From Mesorhizobium ciceri WSM4083 (GTDB lineage Bacteria; Pseudomonadota; Alphaproteobacteria; Rhizobiales; Rhizobiaceae): a stretch of 64,000 bases of DNA. The notes below the pieces were generated by a model. The model saw only the letters and a list, made by a program, of their open reading frames with translations, had not been told where the DNA came from and made no database searches. Each line of letters begins with the position of its first letter. The stretch's first letter is position 1. The position numbers and the translations under genes were made by a program. Positions 26,934 through 36,104 of the stretch are shown piece by piece. The stretch is taken from positions 809,070-873,069 of the forward strand of contig NZ_JAFG01000003.1 in NCBI RefSeq assembly GCF_000519305.1, in the 5' to 3' direction.

Positions 26934-28187
26934 ATGGATTCGCTGATCGCACGGCTCGGACTTGCACTGGCAATAGGCCTGCTCGTCGGATTGGAGCGCG
27001 GCTGGCGGGAGCGCGATGCGCCAGATCGCAGCCGGACGGCCGGAATTCGAACTTTCGGCATATCCGGCCTGCTCGGTGGTATTCTCGCGGCACTGGCCGA
27101 GGCGCTCGGCGCGGTTTCCGTGCTGGTAGGTGGATTCGTCGCCTTCGCCGCAATCTTTGCCTGGTACAAGGCGCGTGAGGCTGCCCATGACAAGGATTTC
27201 AGCGTTACGGGAGTCATAGCGGCCCTTGGCGTGTTCGCACTCGGCGCGCTTGCGGTCGCTGGTGACTTCCGGGCCGCTTCTGCCGGAGGAGCGGCATTGG
27301 CCGCGGTCCTTGCCAGTCGCGAAATCCTGCACGGCCTCTTGAAGAGCCTGACCTGGATCGAGCTTCGTTCGGCGCTGATCCTGGCGGTGATGACCGCGAT
27401 CGTTTTGCCCCTGCTGCCAAACCGGACGCTGGACCCGTGGGGTGGCTTCAACCCGTGGGAGGTCTGGTTCCTCACGGTGCTGATGGCGTCGATATCGTTC
27501 GCTGGCTATGTCGCCATTCGCGTACTTGGGACCACGCGTGGGCTGCTCGTCAGCTCGCTCACCGGCGCCATCGTCTCTTCAACCGCCGTAACCGTGGCGC
27601 TCGCCCGCAACGCCGCGCCGGCAAGCAATCCATCGCCGCTTGCAGGCGCAGCTTCGCTGGCGGCGATGGTTTCGTTGCTACGCGTCTGCGCCGTGGTTCT
27701 GATCATCGAGCCGAGCGTGTCCGTTTCGGTCGGCATTCCGGCAATCGCCGCAGCACTCTCCTTTGCTGTTTTCGGAGCATTGCTCATGGCCCGGGATAGC
27801 GGAGACCGCGAGGGCGGGGCGATCGCGCGCAATCCATTCGAACTAGGTCCATTGCTGCTCTTCGCCGTGCTCTTTGCGATTGTCGCGACCGCGAGCGCCG
27901 CGTTGGCTGCTCAATTCGGCGAACGCGGCTTGCTCGCGAGCTCGGCGCTCGCAGGCGCATTCGATGTCGATGTCTCGGTGCTCAGTGCTTTGCGCCTGGT
28001 CAAGCATTCGGTCCCTGTCGAGACAGTGGGCCAGGCGGTGCTCGCGGCGCTGGCAGCAAACGCGGTCGGCCGCCTGTCGCTGGCAGTATTTGCCGGCCCG
28101 GTCAGGTTCTGGTTGCCGCTGGCCGGCGCAACCCTGATCGCCGCGACCGCCGGTGCTTGCGCGATGCTGCTGCTGCCGAGCCTCTGA
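26934..28187 (+). CDS. MgtC/SapB-DUF4010 membrane protein
   Basis: A 417-residue polytopic membrane protein. The N-terminus (RLGLALAIGLLVGLERGWRE, RTAGIRTFGISGLLGG) is MgtC-like; the remainder is the DUF4010 domain (GLLVSSLTGAIVSSTAVTVAL). About a dozen hydrophobic segments. It begins 12 bp after trxC and may be cotranscribed. No substrate is known. Confidence 0.8.
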   Translation: MDSLIARLGLALAIGLLVGLERGWRERDAPDRSRTAGIRTFGISGLLGGILAALAEALGAVSVLVGGFVAFAAIFAWYKAREAAHDKDFSVTGVIAALGVFALGALAVAGDFRAASAGGAALAAVLASREILHGLLKSLTWIELRSALILAVMTAIVLPLLPNRTLDPWGGFNPWEVWFLTVLMASISFAGYVAIRVLGTTRGLLVSSLTGAIVSSTAVTVALARNAAPASNPSPLAGAASLAAMVSLLRVCAVVLIIEPSVSVSVGIPAIAAALSFAVFGALLMARDSGDREGGAIARNPFELGPLLLFAVLFAIVATASAALAAQFGERGLLASSALAGAFDVDVSVLSALRLVKHSVPVETVGQAVLAALAANAVGRLSLAVFAGPVRFWLPLAGATLIAATAGACAMLLLPSL

Positions 28188-28275
28188 GACAAGCCAGACC
28201 CTCGTGCCTTCTTCGATGCCAATCCAAGGCCAAGTCCTGCCGGCGCTTTATGACACTCCATCAAAGGAGTTCGCC

Positions 28276-28435
28276 ATGGCAGATCTGAAGGATATTACCC
28301 CGAAATTCCGCAATGTCCGGCTGTGCTTGCTCGCGAGATAGACCACCCGGAAGGTAACCGCAAAGAGGGCTATGACGCGCCCGCTCCACCGGCGACCGCC
28401 GAATCGACGCAGACAAGTGGAAAGCATGGGCGTAA
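28276..28435 (+). pseudogene. Decayed small rhizobial conserved gene
   Basis: ATG 28276 behind AAGGAG opens MADLKDITPKFRNVRL and stops after 21 codons. Shifting frame gives LAREIDHPEGNRKEGYDA, and a third frame gives GDRRIDADKWKAWA and a stop at 28435. From memory this follows a small rhizobial hypothetical family that opens MADLKD-x-PKFRNVR and continues AREPGHPEG. At least two indels have destroyed it. Confidence 0.5.
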
Positions 28436-28490
28436 CCGGGCGTGCACCTTCGCGATCAACGCTCCAGTGCCACCTGGGGCGGGCATCTAG

Positions 28491-28503
28491 GTAGTTTCCC
28501 GTA
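28491..28503 (+). promoter_or_regulatory. Putative FixJ-binding site upstream of fixK
   Basis: GTAGTTTCCCGTA resembles the FixJ-P site (GTAGTTTCCC core) found at rhizobial fixK promoters. It is 73 bp before the fixK ATG and the only such match I noticed in the window. Confidence 0.6.
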
Positions 28504-28575
28504 GGGACATAACCGAATTTCGCGACCCGCGGATTCGCGCGATTGCTGTGTCAGGGATCAACCGGGAAAACAGCC

Positions 28576-29221
28576 ATGCACGCCTACACCGCCTCCAGAA
28601 TTTCGCTGCCGTCACGGTCTGCCCAGCCCAACCTGCCGGAGACTTTAGAGCCCGCACTGCTGCAACCCCTCAGCTTCTATCCCGCAGGCGCGGAAATCTA
28701 CGCCCAGGGCGAGAAGGCCCGAGCCTTCTACCAAGTGGAGTTCGGCGCCGTCCGCGTCTACCGCCTGCTTGCTGACGGCCGCCGGCAGATCAGTGCCTTT
28801 CACCTCGCCGGAGAGACATTCGGCTTCGAAGCCGACACGGCGCACCATTTCTTTGCTGAAGCGATCAATTCCACCGGTGTCCGCGTTCCGCCTCACAGCT
28901 GGAGCGGATATGTCCCATCAGTTGCTGCCCCTGGCGCTCAAGGGGTTGACCAGAGCGCAGGAACACCTGCTGGTCCTCGGTCGCCAGAGCGCCATCGAAC
29001 GCGTCGCCGCGTTCCTGGTCGATCTGGCGGAGCGCCAGGGCGGATTGCGGCAGGTCGAACTTTCGATGTCGCGCATGGACATCGGCGATTATCTCGGCCT
29101 CACCATCGAGACGGTATCGCGGATATTCACCCGGCTGAAGGACAAGGGCGTCATCCGCCTGCTCAGCCTGCGCAGCATCGAAATCGTCAGGCATGATGCG
29201 CTTCATGCGATGAGCGAATGA
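28576..29221 (+). pseudogene. fixK: fixK, Crp/Fnr regulator with a frameshift
   Basis: The N-terminal half (ATG 28576; SFYPAGAEIYAQGEKARAFY, HLAGETFGFEADTAHHFFAE) and C-terminal half (RLTAGADMSHQLLPLALKGL, then MSRMDIGDYLGLTIETVSRI with the E-x2-S-R HTH) are in different frames. The switch is near 28885-28890, where VRV should continue into (F)RL: either +1 or -2. Repaired length would be 214-215 aa, normal for FixK. There is no N-terminal Cys cluster, so it is FixK rather than FnrN. A FixJ site lies upstream. It could be a true pseudogene, a strain variant or an assembly error. Confidence 0.8.
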
Positions 29222-29378
29222 GCTGCGCTCCGACTCCTGGATGGTTCTAGCACTTCAGACCAATTGACAGCGGGGCACCAAGAGCAAGATAGCAGCGCGG
29301 AGGACATCTATTCTTGCCGCTGGAAGACTGAGGAAACAGCGGGCAAGTCTATCGGCGTTCAGGCTTCGGGAGGAAGGC

Positions 29379-30347
29379 ATGGACCGGCATATGGCCACAT
29401 TGCATGCGGACCGTGTTCACGCATCGATCGCATCGGATGCCGCTGCAAAATCGGCGCTGGTCGCTTCGTGGCGGCGCTCGGCCTCGTTGCACAGGCTTGA
29501 TCCTGCAGGCCAGAAATCACCCCGGCGGTTGACGGACATCGAATTGAGCGTCGCCCGGCAGAAGGTCGAGCCTCTGCTCGCTGCCGCCCAGTCCAGTCTC
29601 GACAGGCTCTATCTTGCCGTCGGCGGTGTCGGCTGCTGCGTGTTGCTGGCTGATCGCGATGGTGTCCCCGTAGATCGCCGTGGCGCGCCGGTCGACGACG
29701 AGACCTTTCATTCCTGGGGCCTGTGGACCGGCTCGGTCTGGAGCGAACACAGCGAGGGCACCAACGGCATCGGAACGTGCCTGGTTGAGCAGCGCGCACT
29801 CACCATCCACCGTGATCAGCATTTCTTCACCCGCAACACGCTGCTCAGTTGCACCACGGCACCAGTCTACGATCATTTGGGCAACCTTGTCGCCGCGCTC
29901 GACGTGTCGTCCTGCCGGGCCGACCTGACGGATGGCTTCGTCAATCTCATCGCCATGGCTGTCAATGAGGCCGCCCGACGTATCGAAGCCGACAATTTTC
30001 GTATGGCGTTTCCGAAAGCGCGCATCCTGCTGGCACCCGTCGCCGATAGGAGTACAGGCGCGCTGGTGGCGGTCGATGCCGACGACCTTGTGGTCGGGGC
30101 GACCCGTGCCGCGCGGCTGGCGCTTGGCATCACGCAGGATTGCCTGGCCAAGCCATTGCCCGCCGCCGACCTCCTGGGCGGCGCGCCGGCGGCATCGGAA
30201 GACTTGACGGAAGCCGAGCGTTCCGCCGTCCAGCGCGCACTTGCCCGGTCAGAAGGCAACGTTTCCGCTGCCGCGCAGAACCTCGGCATCTCTCGCGCCA
30301 CGCTGCATCGCAAGCTCGCCCGGTTCGGTATCCGCCGCCCACATTGA
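29379..30347 (+). CDS. GAF-Fis transcriptional regulator, AcoR-like without AAA+
   Basis: A 322-residue regulator: N-terminal helical region (SALVASWRRSASLHRLDP), a GAF domain (about residues 75-205, WSEHSEGTNGIGTCLVEQRA) and a C-terminal Fis HTH (VQRALARSEGNVSAAAQNLG, SRATLHRKL). The sigma54 AAA+ domain of AcoR (GAFTGA, Walker motifs) is absent, so it cannot itself open a sigma54 complex. It lies directly upstream of an aldehyde dehydrogenase and probably controls it. Confidence 0.82.
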   Translation: MDRHMATLHADRVHASIASDAAAKSALVASWRRSASLHRLDPAGQKSPRRLTDIELSVARQKVEPLLAAAQSSLDRLYLAVGGVGCCVLLADRDGVPVDRRGAPVDDETFHSWGLWTGSVWSEHSEGTNGIGTCLVEQRALTIHRDQHFFTRNTLLSCTTAPVYDHLGNLVAALDVSSCRADLTDGFVNLIAMAVNEAARRIEADNFRMAFPKARILLAPVADRSTGALVAVDADDLVVGATRAARLALGITQDCLAKPLPAADLLGGAPAASEDLTEAERSAVQRALARSEGNVSAAAQNLGISRATLHRKLARFGIRRPH

Positions 30348-30358
30348 TGTTCGCACCC

Positions 30359-30386
30359 CGACCTGTCGCAGTTTTGCGACAGGTCG
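30359..30386. promoter_or_regulatory. Perfect 12-bp palindrome between regulator and aldehyde dehydrogenase
   Basis: CGACCTGTCGCA-GTTT-TGCGACAGGTCG. The TGTCGCA-N4-TGCGACA core suits a Fis-type activator dimer upstream of the dehydrogenase. It could also be a terminator of the regulator gene (11 bp after its stop), but no T tract follows. Confidence 0.55.
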
Positions 30387-30405
30387 GCCTGGTCCGGCGC
30401 CCGGA

Positions 30406-30420
30406 CGGGGCTGACATTGC
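30406..30420 (+). promoter_or_regulatory. Possible sigma54-type promoter for the aldehyde dehydrogenase
   Basis: CGGGGCTGACATTGC keeps GG at -24 and TTGC at -12 with correct spacing, but other consensus positions differ. It is 68 bp before the ATG. Weak on its own. Confidence 0.3.
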
Positions 30421-30488
30421 GGTATCCATCCTGCAACGCTTTCAACCGGAACGTCCGCATCCCGCGGCGTCGCTTTCGGGAGGAAGAC

Positions 30489-32006
30489 ATGAACAAGGTA
30501 GAATTTTCGCGCGCGGTCAAGGTCCCCTTTGCCAAGCGCTATGGCAACTTCATCGGCGGCAAATGGGCCGAGCCTCGCGCCGGCCGGTACTTTGACAATC
30601 ATTCGCCGGTGAACGGCCAGCTGTTGTGCGAAGTCGCTCGTTCCGACGCGGCCGATATCGAAGCCGCGCTCGATGCCGCGCATGCCGCCAAGGACGCCTG
30701 GGGCCGTACCAGCGTAGCCGAGCGTGCGCTGATCCTCAACCGCATCGCCGATCGCATGGAGGACAATCTGGACCTCCTCGCCCTCGCCGAGACTTGGGAC
30801 AATGGCAAGCCGATCCGCGAAACGACCGCCGCCGACGTGCCGCTGGCCGTTGATCATTTCCGCTATTTCGCTGGCGCACTGCGCAGCCAGGAGGGCAGCC
30901 TCTCCCAGATCGACGACGACACCGTTGCCTACCACTTTCACGAGCCTCTTGGCGTGGTTGGCCAGATCATTCCCTGGAACTTCCCGCTGCTGATGGCGTG
31001 CTGGAAGCTGGCGCCCGCGATTGCCGCCGGCAACTGCGTCGTGCTGAAGCCTGCCGAGCAGACGCCGGCCTCGATCCTGCTCTGGGCCGATCTGGTCGGC
31101 GATCTTCTGCCGCCAGGGGTCCTGAACATCGTCAACGGCTTCGGCCTTGAAGCCGGCAAGCCGCTGGCCTCCTCGCTGCGCATCGCCAAGATTGCCTTCA
31201 CCGGTGAGACGAGCACCGGCCGGCTGATCATGCAATATGCCGGCCAGAACCTCATCCCGGTAACGCTCGAACTCGGCGGCAAGTCACCCAACATCTTCTT
31301 CCAGGATGTGCTCGCGGAAGACGACGACTTTTTCGACAAGGCGATCGAGGGCTTCGTCATGTTCGCGTTCAACCAGGGTGAAGTCTGCACCTGCCCGAGC
31401 CGTGCTCTGATCCACGAGTCGATCTACGACCGCTTCATGGAGACGGCGCTGAAGCGCGTGCAGGCGATCGTGCAGGGCGATCCGCTCGATCCGGCGACCA
31501 TGCTCGGCGCGCAGGCGTCCTCGGAGCAGCTCGAAAAGATCTTGAGCTACTTCGACATCGGCCGCCAGGAAGGCGCCGAGGTGCTGACCGGCGGCCAGCG
31601 CGCCGAACTGCCAGGCGACCTTGCCGGCGGCTATTACGTCCAGCCGACCGTGTTCAAAGGTCACAACAAGATGCGCGTTTTCCAGGAGGAAATCTTTGGA
31701 CCAGTGGTCTCGGTCACCACCTTCAAGGATGACGAAGAGGCGCTGTCGATCGCCAACGACACCCTCTACGGCCTCGGCGCCGGTATCTGGAGCCGCGATG
31801 CAAGTCGCTGCTACCGCTTCGGTCGCGCCATCCAGGCGGGTCGCGTCTGGACCAACTGCTACCACGCCTATCCAGCGCACGCCGCGTTCGGCGGTTACAA
31901 GCAGTCCGGCATTGGCCGCGAGACCCATAAGATGATGCTCGACCATTATCAGCAGACCAAGAACATGCTGGTCAGCTACAGCCCGAAGAAACTCGGCTTC
32001 TTCTGA
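30489..32006 (+). CDS. Aldehyde dehydrogenase, ExaC/AldB (acetaldehyde) type
   Basis: A 505-residue NAD-dependent aldehyde dehydrogenase. Key parts: [29 protein letters not shown] (nucleotide loop), catalytic Glu in LELGGKSPN, catalytic Cys in [12 protein letters not shown], and EEIFGPVV. Extra cysteine beside the catalytic one (CTC) is typical of the acetaldehyde dehydrogenases next to AcoR-like regulators. ATG 30489 with GGAAG upstream; the frame extends further but without homology. Confidence 0.9.
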   Translation: MNKVEFSRAVKVPFAKRYGNFIGGKWAEPRAGRYFDNHSPVNGQLLCEVARSDAADIEAALDAAHAAKDAWGRTSVAERALILNRIADRMEDNLDLLALAETWDNGKPIRETTAADVPLAVDHFRYFAGALRSQEGSLSQIDDDTVAYHFHEPLGVVGQIIPWNFPLLMACWKLAPAIAAGNCVVLKPAEQTPASILLWADLVGDLLPPGVLNIVNGFGLEAGKPLASSLRIAKIAFTGETSTGRLIMQYAGQNLIPVTLELGGKSPNIFFQDVLAEDDDFFDKAIEGFVMFAFNQGEVCTCPSRALIHESIYDRFMETALKRVQAIVQGDPLDPATMLGAQASSEQLEKILSYFDIGRQEGAEVLTGGQRAELPGDLAGGYYVQPTVFKGHNKMRVFQEEIFGPVVSVTTFKDDEEALSIANDTLYGLGAGIWSRDASRCYRFGRAIQAGRVWTNCYHAYPAHAAFGGYKQSGIGRETHKMMLDHYQQTKNMLVSYSPKKLGFF

Positions 32007-32329
32007 TCGCTCCGGCGGCGCCGTCACAGCAGCGAGGTCAGGTTCGATTTCGCTGCTATGACGATCTTCTTAGCGTTGTGCCGGACGGTCGCAGGTCTTG
32101 GAGGCCTTTCGGCCGCCCCATCGCAAGAACGGAGATGGAAGAGATTCTTGAGTCAACTTGGGCGAACCGCTTCGTAACCCATTGGCAAATAACGCATGAG
32201 ACCGTGGGTAACCAGCCCGCAGGCAGCTGGATACCGATGGAGTGGCGGGGACTGGAAGCGGACGGATGCCTCCAGCATTCCATCAGCATCTTCAAGCCAT
32301 GGCGATTGCGCAAGCCACGCGGCGGATCG
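32007..32329. other. Gene-free spacer with a partial repeat (copy C)
   Basis: No gene seen. Positions about 32143-32195 align with 47918-47970: GGGCGAACCGCTT-x-GTAACCCATT is shared. The hairpin half of the repeat is missing here, so this is a left-end fragment. The rest, including a GGCCTTTCGGCC palindrome at about 32103-32114, is unexplained. Confidence 0.5.
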
Positions 32330-33097
32330 TCAGTGGTAGTAGATACCGCCGTCGACGTTGAGCGATTGTCCGGTGACGAACGCCGACAGGTCCGAAGCGA
32401 AGAACAGCACCGGCCCGACGACATCCTCCGGCGCGCCGAGACGCTTCAGCGCCGCGACATCTTCCCAATGGCGGATCGCCGCCTCGCTGCCGAGATTGTT
32501 CTTGCCCATCTTGGTCAGGATGATGCCGGGGCAGATGGCGTTGACGGTGACGCCATCCATGCCGACTTCCTGCGCCAGCACGCGGGTCAGCGTGATCACC
32601 ACCGATTTAGTCGCCGCGTAATGACCCTGCGTCGGCACGCCCTGGCGGCCGGCGATCGAGGCGATGTTGATCACCCTGCCCGATCTCCTGGCGCGCATGT
32701 GCGGCAGCACGGCCTGGCACATCATCAGCACGCCCTTGGCGTTGACATCGAAATGCGCGTCCCAATTGGCCTCGTCGAGATCCTGGAGCAGGCTGGGCTT
32801 CAGGATGCCGGCATTGTTGACCAGCACGTCGATGCTGCCCGCCGCGGAAAGCAGCGCCTGCGCCGTCGCCTCGATCTCGCGCTTCTTGCTGACATCCATC
32901 GTGTAGACATAGGCCTTGCGGCCGGCCGCCTCGATCTCGGCCTTGGTGACGGCAAGCTCCGCCGCCTGCGACGGCAGGTCGGTGACGGCGACGTCGAAGC
33001 CCGCGTCAGCGAGCCCCTTGGCCAGCGCCCTGCCGATGCCCCGGCTGGCGCCGGTGACGAGAGCCGTCTTGCCCTTGGCCTCAGGAAGAATGGTCAT
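32330..33097 (-). CDS. SDR-family oxidoreductase
   Basis: A 255-residue classical short-chain dehydrogenase: cofactor motif TGASRGIG (residues 15-22), NNAG, catalytic Ser in INIASIAG and Y-x3-K in HYAATK. Asp after the second strand (VTDLPS) suggests NAD preference. Its ATG overlaps the kinase stop (ATGA), and it is the last gene of the carbohydrate operon that starts at 40223. Probably oxidises a polyol or sugar, or reduces an aldolase product. Confidence 0.85.
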   Translation of the reverse strand: MTILPEAKGKTALVTGASRGIGRALAKGLADAGFDVAVTDLPSQAAELAVTKAEIEAAGRKAYVYTMDVSKKREIEATAQALLSAAGSIDVLVNNAGILKPSLLQDLDEANWDAHFDVNAKGVLMMCQAVLPHMRARRSGRVINIASIAGRQGVPTQGHYAATKSVVITLTRVLAQEVGMDGVTVNAICPGIILTKMGKNNLGSEAAIRHWEDVAALKRLGAPEDVVGPVLFFASDLSAFVTGQSLNVDGGIYYH

Positions 33098-34059
33098 GCT
33101 GCTTGCACCTTTGATGTCCTGACCGGGAGCGAATTCATCGCCGCGATCGTGTCGTCGAATGAAACGAGTTTGCCGTCGGAGCCAAGCCCCATCGCCACCT
33201 TGGCGGCAACGGCTGTGGCAAAGCGCGCCGACTGCTTGAGATCCCAGCCTTTGACGATGCCGACAATGATACCGGCGGTGAAGGAATCGCCGCAGCCCGT
33301 GGTGTCGAAGACCTCGACGTCGAAGGCCGGCAGATGGAAATCCTCGCCATGCCGCGGCGAGACATGGACGCCGTCGGCGCCAAGCGTGAGGATGCAGTTC
33401 TTCACGCCCCTGGCCTTGAAAAAGGCGGCGACGCGGGCCGGATCGCGGTCATGCGCCATCTCGCCGGCCTCGTCGATGCTCGGCACGAAATAGTCGATAT
33501 AGGGCAGGCACGGCTCGACCAGCTTCCACGTCTCCGGCGTTGCCTGGATGAGATCGAAAGTGGTGATGCGGCCAAGCTCCTTGGCGCGCTTCAACAGCTT
33601 GACCGTCGGCTCGCCATCAAAACGCTTCAACAGGCCGGTGCCGCCGACATGAACGACGGTCGCATCGAGCGCGGCGTCGAGATCGGCATCGGCGACCTCG
33701 AACAAAGTGGCTGTTCCCGGCACATGCAATGCCGGACGCTCGCCGTTTGGCCGCACCGGCAGGATGGTGGAGGAGGTCTGGACGCTGCCGTCGCGGCGCA
33801 CCAGACCGCACTCCAGGCCATATTTTCCGAGCTTGGCGAGGAACCAGTCGCCCATATCGTCAGTCCCAAGCGTGGTCACGGCCCGCGTCTTCAGCCCGAG
33901 AATGGCGCAGTCCATGCCGGTCGCGCCGGCCGTGCCGGCGACCGTCATGCGGATCTCCTCGATATAGTCGGCGCGGCCGCCCTCGGGGATGCGCGAGACC
34001 GGCCGTCCCAGAATGTCTAGGACGTAGAAACCGATCGAGCTGACGTCGAATTGTGGCAT
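33094..34059 (-). CDS. PfkB-family carbohydrate kinase
   Basis: A 321-residue sugar kinase. The glycine-rich N-terminal region reads AGTAGATGMDCAILG and the C-terminal signature DTTGCGDSFTAGI contains the catalytic base Asp and anion hole. ATG 34059 follows GAAAGG. It sits between the RbsC-like permease and the SDR and would phosphorylate the imported or oxidised sugar before the class II aldolase cleaves it. Confidence 0.87.
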   Translation of the reverse strand: MPQFDVSSIGFYVLDILGRPVSRIPEGGRADYIEEIRMTVAGTAGATGMDCAILGLKTRAVTTLGTDDMGDWFLAKLGKYGLECGLVRRDGSVQTSSTILPVRPNGERPALHVPGTATLFEVADADLDAALDATVVHVGGTGLLKRFDGEPTVKLLKRAKELGRITTFDLIQATPETWKLVEPCLPYIDYFVPSIDEAGEMAHDRDPARVAAFFKARGVKNCILTLGADGVHVSPRHGEDFHLPAFDVEVFDTTGCGDSFTAGIIVGIVKGWDLKQSARFATAVAAKVAMGLGSDGKLVSFDDTIAAMNSLPVRTSKVQAA

Positions 34060-34095
34060 GGTTGGCTGACCTTTCGAACTCAATGGGTGGTCGAC

Positions 34096-35076
34096 TCAAT
34101 GGGTGGCGCGGCGCAGGCCGAAGCTCACGGCCAGTACCAGGAAGACCAGCAGGCCGATGCCGACCTGCTGCCAGTAAAAATTCCAGCCGACGAGCAGCAG
34201 CCCGTTCTTGACGATGGCAAGCAACAGCACGCCGAGCAGCGTGCCGACCACCGAGGGCTTGCGCTCGCGGCTGAGCGTCGTGCCGATGAAGGTGGCGCCG
34301 ATCGCATCGAGCAGGAAGGCATTGCCGGACAGCGGCACGTAGGACTTCACCGTCGCCGACAGCAGGATGCCGGTGACGCCGGCAAGCAGCGCGCACAGCA
34401 CATGCACCATCGACAATTCGCGCGGCACGCGGATGCCGGAATACCAAGCGACGCCCGGCTGCGCGCCCATCGCCTGCACATAGCGGCCGAAGACGGAGCG
34501 GTGCAGCAGCACGTGGACCGCGATGGACAGGACAATCAACACGATCACCGGTGTCGGCACGCCGAACAAAGCGGTGCGGGCAATGGCGTTGAACTGGTCG
34601 CTGGCATAGCCGCTGGTGAGGTAGATCGGCTGGCCGCCGCTGGTGGCGAGCTGCTGCGTGCTCTGGCCGATGAACAGCACGCCAAGCGTCGCCAGGAACG
34701 GACTGATGTTGAGCCTGGTGATGAGGATCGCGTTGAGGATACCGACGACGAGCGCTGCACCCAGCCCGCCACCGACGCCGACCACGCCGCTATAGCCGGC
34801 GGCGAGCAGCATGACGAAGACCATGCTGGCCATGTCGACGGACACGCCGACGGAAAGATCTATGCCGCCGGACGAGATGACGATGGTGAGGCCGAGCGCC
34901 ACGATCGCCAGCATGACGACGTTGTTGACCAGCACGTTGAAGAGATTGGCCGGCGTCAGGAAGGTCGGACTCGTCAGCGCGAAGAAGATGACGATCGCCG
35001 CAAAGGCGATGAGCACGCTGTATTTGGCGAGGAAAGCGCGCAGGCTAGGCTTGGGGCTGTTGGCCGAGACGCTCAT
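34096..35076 (-). CDS. Sugar ABC transporter permease, RbsC family (second)
   Basis: A 326-residue inner-membrane permease with 8-10 hydrophobic segments. The family motif ISSGGIDLSVGVSVDMASMV and the loop NAFLLDAIGATFIGTTLS are both present. ATG 35076 overlaps the stop of the other permease gene. With its partner it forms a heterodimeric channel. Confidence 0.9.
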   Translation of the reverse strand: MSVSANSPKPSLRAFLAKYSVLIAFAAIVIFFALTSPTFLTPANLFNVLVNNVVMLAIVALGLTIVISSGGIDLSVGVSVDMASMVFVMLLAAGYSGVVGVGGGLGAALVVGILNAILITRLNISPFLATLGVLFIGQSTQQLATSGGQPIYLTSGYASDQFNAIARTALFGVPTPVIVLIVLSIAVHVLLHRSVFGRYVQAMGAQPGVAWYSGIRVPRELSMVHVLCALLAGVTGILLSATVKSYVPLSGNAFLLDAIGATFIGTTLSRERKPSVVGTLLGVLLLAIVKNGLLLVGWNFYWQQVGIGLLVFLVLAVSFGLRRATH

Positions 35077-36104
35077 CGTGAACCCTCCGAACCGCGGGCA
35101 AAGGATGTGATGGCCACCACCAGCAGGATCAGCGCGCCCTGCACGCCGTTGACCCAGTAGCTTGAAACGTTGAGCAGTTGGAAGCCGTTGGCGAGCAGGC
35201 CGATGAACAGCACGCTGAGCAGCGTGCCGCCCATGGTCGGCACGAAGCGACGGGAAAAGACCGTGCCGAGCAAGGCAGCGGCCAGCACCGACAGAAGCAG
35301 CTCGCCGGAGCCAGGCGTGCTGGCCGAGAGCCGCGAAACGGTGAGAACGCTCGCCACCGCCGCGCAGAAACCGCTCAGCACATAGGTGAAGGACACGTAG
35401 AACGGCACGCTGAGACCGGCCGCTCGGGCAGCCTCGGGGTGCCCACCGACCGCGTAGAGCCGCAGCCCGAACGCCGTGCCATGGATGATGGCGATGATGA
35501 TCGCGGAGAACACGATCAACGCCCAGGCGAGCGCCGAGATGCCAAGGAAGCTCCCTGAGACCAGGAAGGCGAGCAGCGGGGAGGATGCGCCGACAACCGT
35601 GTTCTGGGTGAGCGTGAGTTCCATGCCGGCCGCAACGTTGAGCACGGCAAGCGTCGCCAGCAGCGGCAGGATGCCGAGGCCGACCACCGCAAGGGCGTTC
35701 AGCGCACCGACCGCCATGCCGACGGCGATGGCCGCGAGCACGGAGAGGAAGTCGCCACAGCCCATCGACAGCAGCGTCGCGTAGACAGCCGCACACAGCC
35801 CCATATTGGCGGCGATCGACAGGTCGATACCGCCTTCGGTGACATCGGAGCCGCCGCCGATGATGACAGACGTCATGCCATAGGCGAGCACGCCCAGAAT
35901 CGCCGACTGCTCGACGACGTTGATCAGGTTGAAGGTCGAGGTGAAGCCCGGCGCGAAGACGACGAAATAGGCCATGATCGCGGCGAAGGCTGCGATCGCG
36001 CCGAGCCTCACGACGAGAGTGGCGAAGCGCCGGCCGGCACTTTTGCCAGTGGCGCGGGTCTCGTCGGACGCGCCGGCCTCGGTGTGGAGAGTTGTCGCGC
36101 TCAT
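35073..36104 (-). CDS. Sugar ABC transporter permease, RbsC family (first)
   Basis: A 343-residue permease: a short cytoplasmic N-terminus then multiple TM helices. It carries GGSDVTEGGIDLSIAANMGL, the RbsC motif, and ELLLSVLAAALLGTVFSRR. It overlaps both the ATPase gene (36101) and the second permease gene by 4 nt. Confidence 0.9.
   Translation of the reverse strand: MSATTLHTEAGASDETRATGKSAGRRFATLVVRLGAIAAFAAIMAYFVVFAPGFTSTFNLINVVEQSAILGVLAYGMTSVIIGGGSDVTEGGIDLSIAANMGLCAAVYATLLSMGCGDFLSVLAAIAVGMAVGALNALAVVGLGILPLLATLAVLNVAAGMELTLTQNTVVGASSPLLAFLVSGSFLGISALAWALIVFSAIIIAIIHGTAFGLRLYAVGGHPEAARAAGLSVPFYVSFTYVLSGFCAAVASVLTVSRLSASTPGSGELLLSVLAAALLGTVFSRRFVPTMGGTLLSVLFIGLLANGFQLLNVSSYWVNGVQGALILLVVAITSFARGSEGSR

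Noticed and set aside
34051..35160. 369-residue plus-strand open frame in the permease region
   Set aside because: Low-complexity D/H/E/Q/R-rich translation typical of an antisense GC-rich frame; the minus strand has two full permeases.
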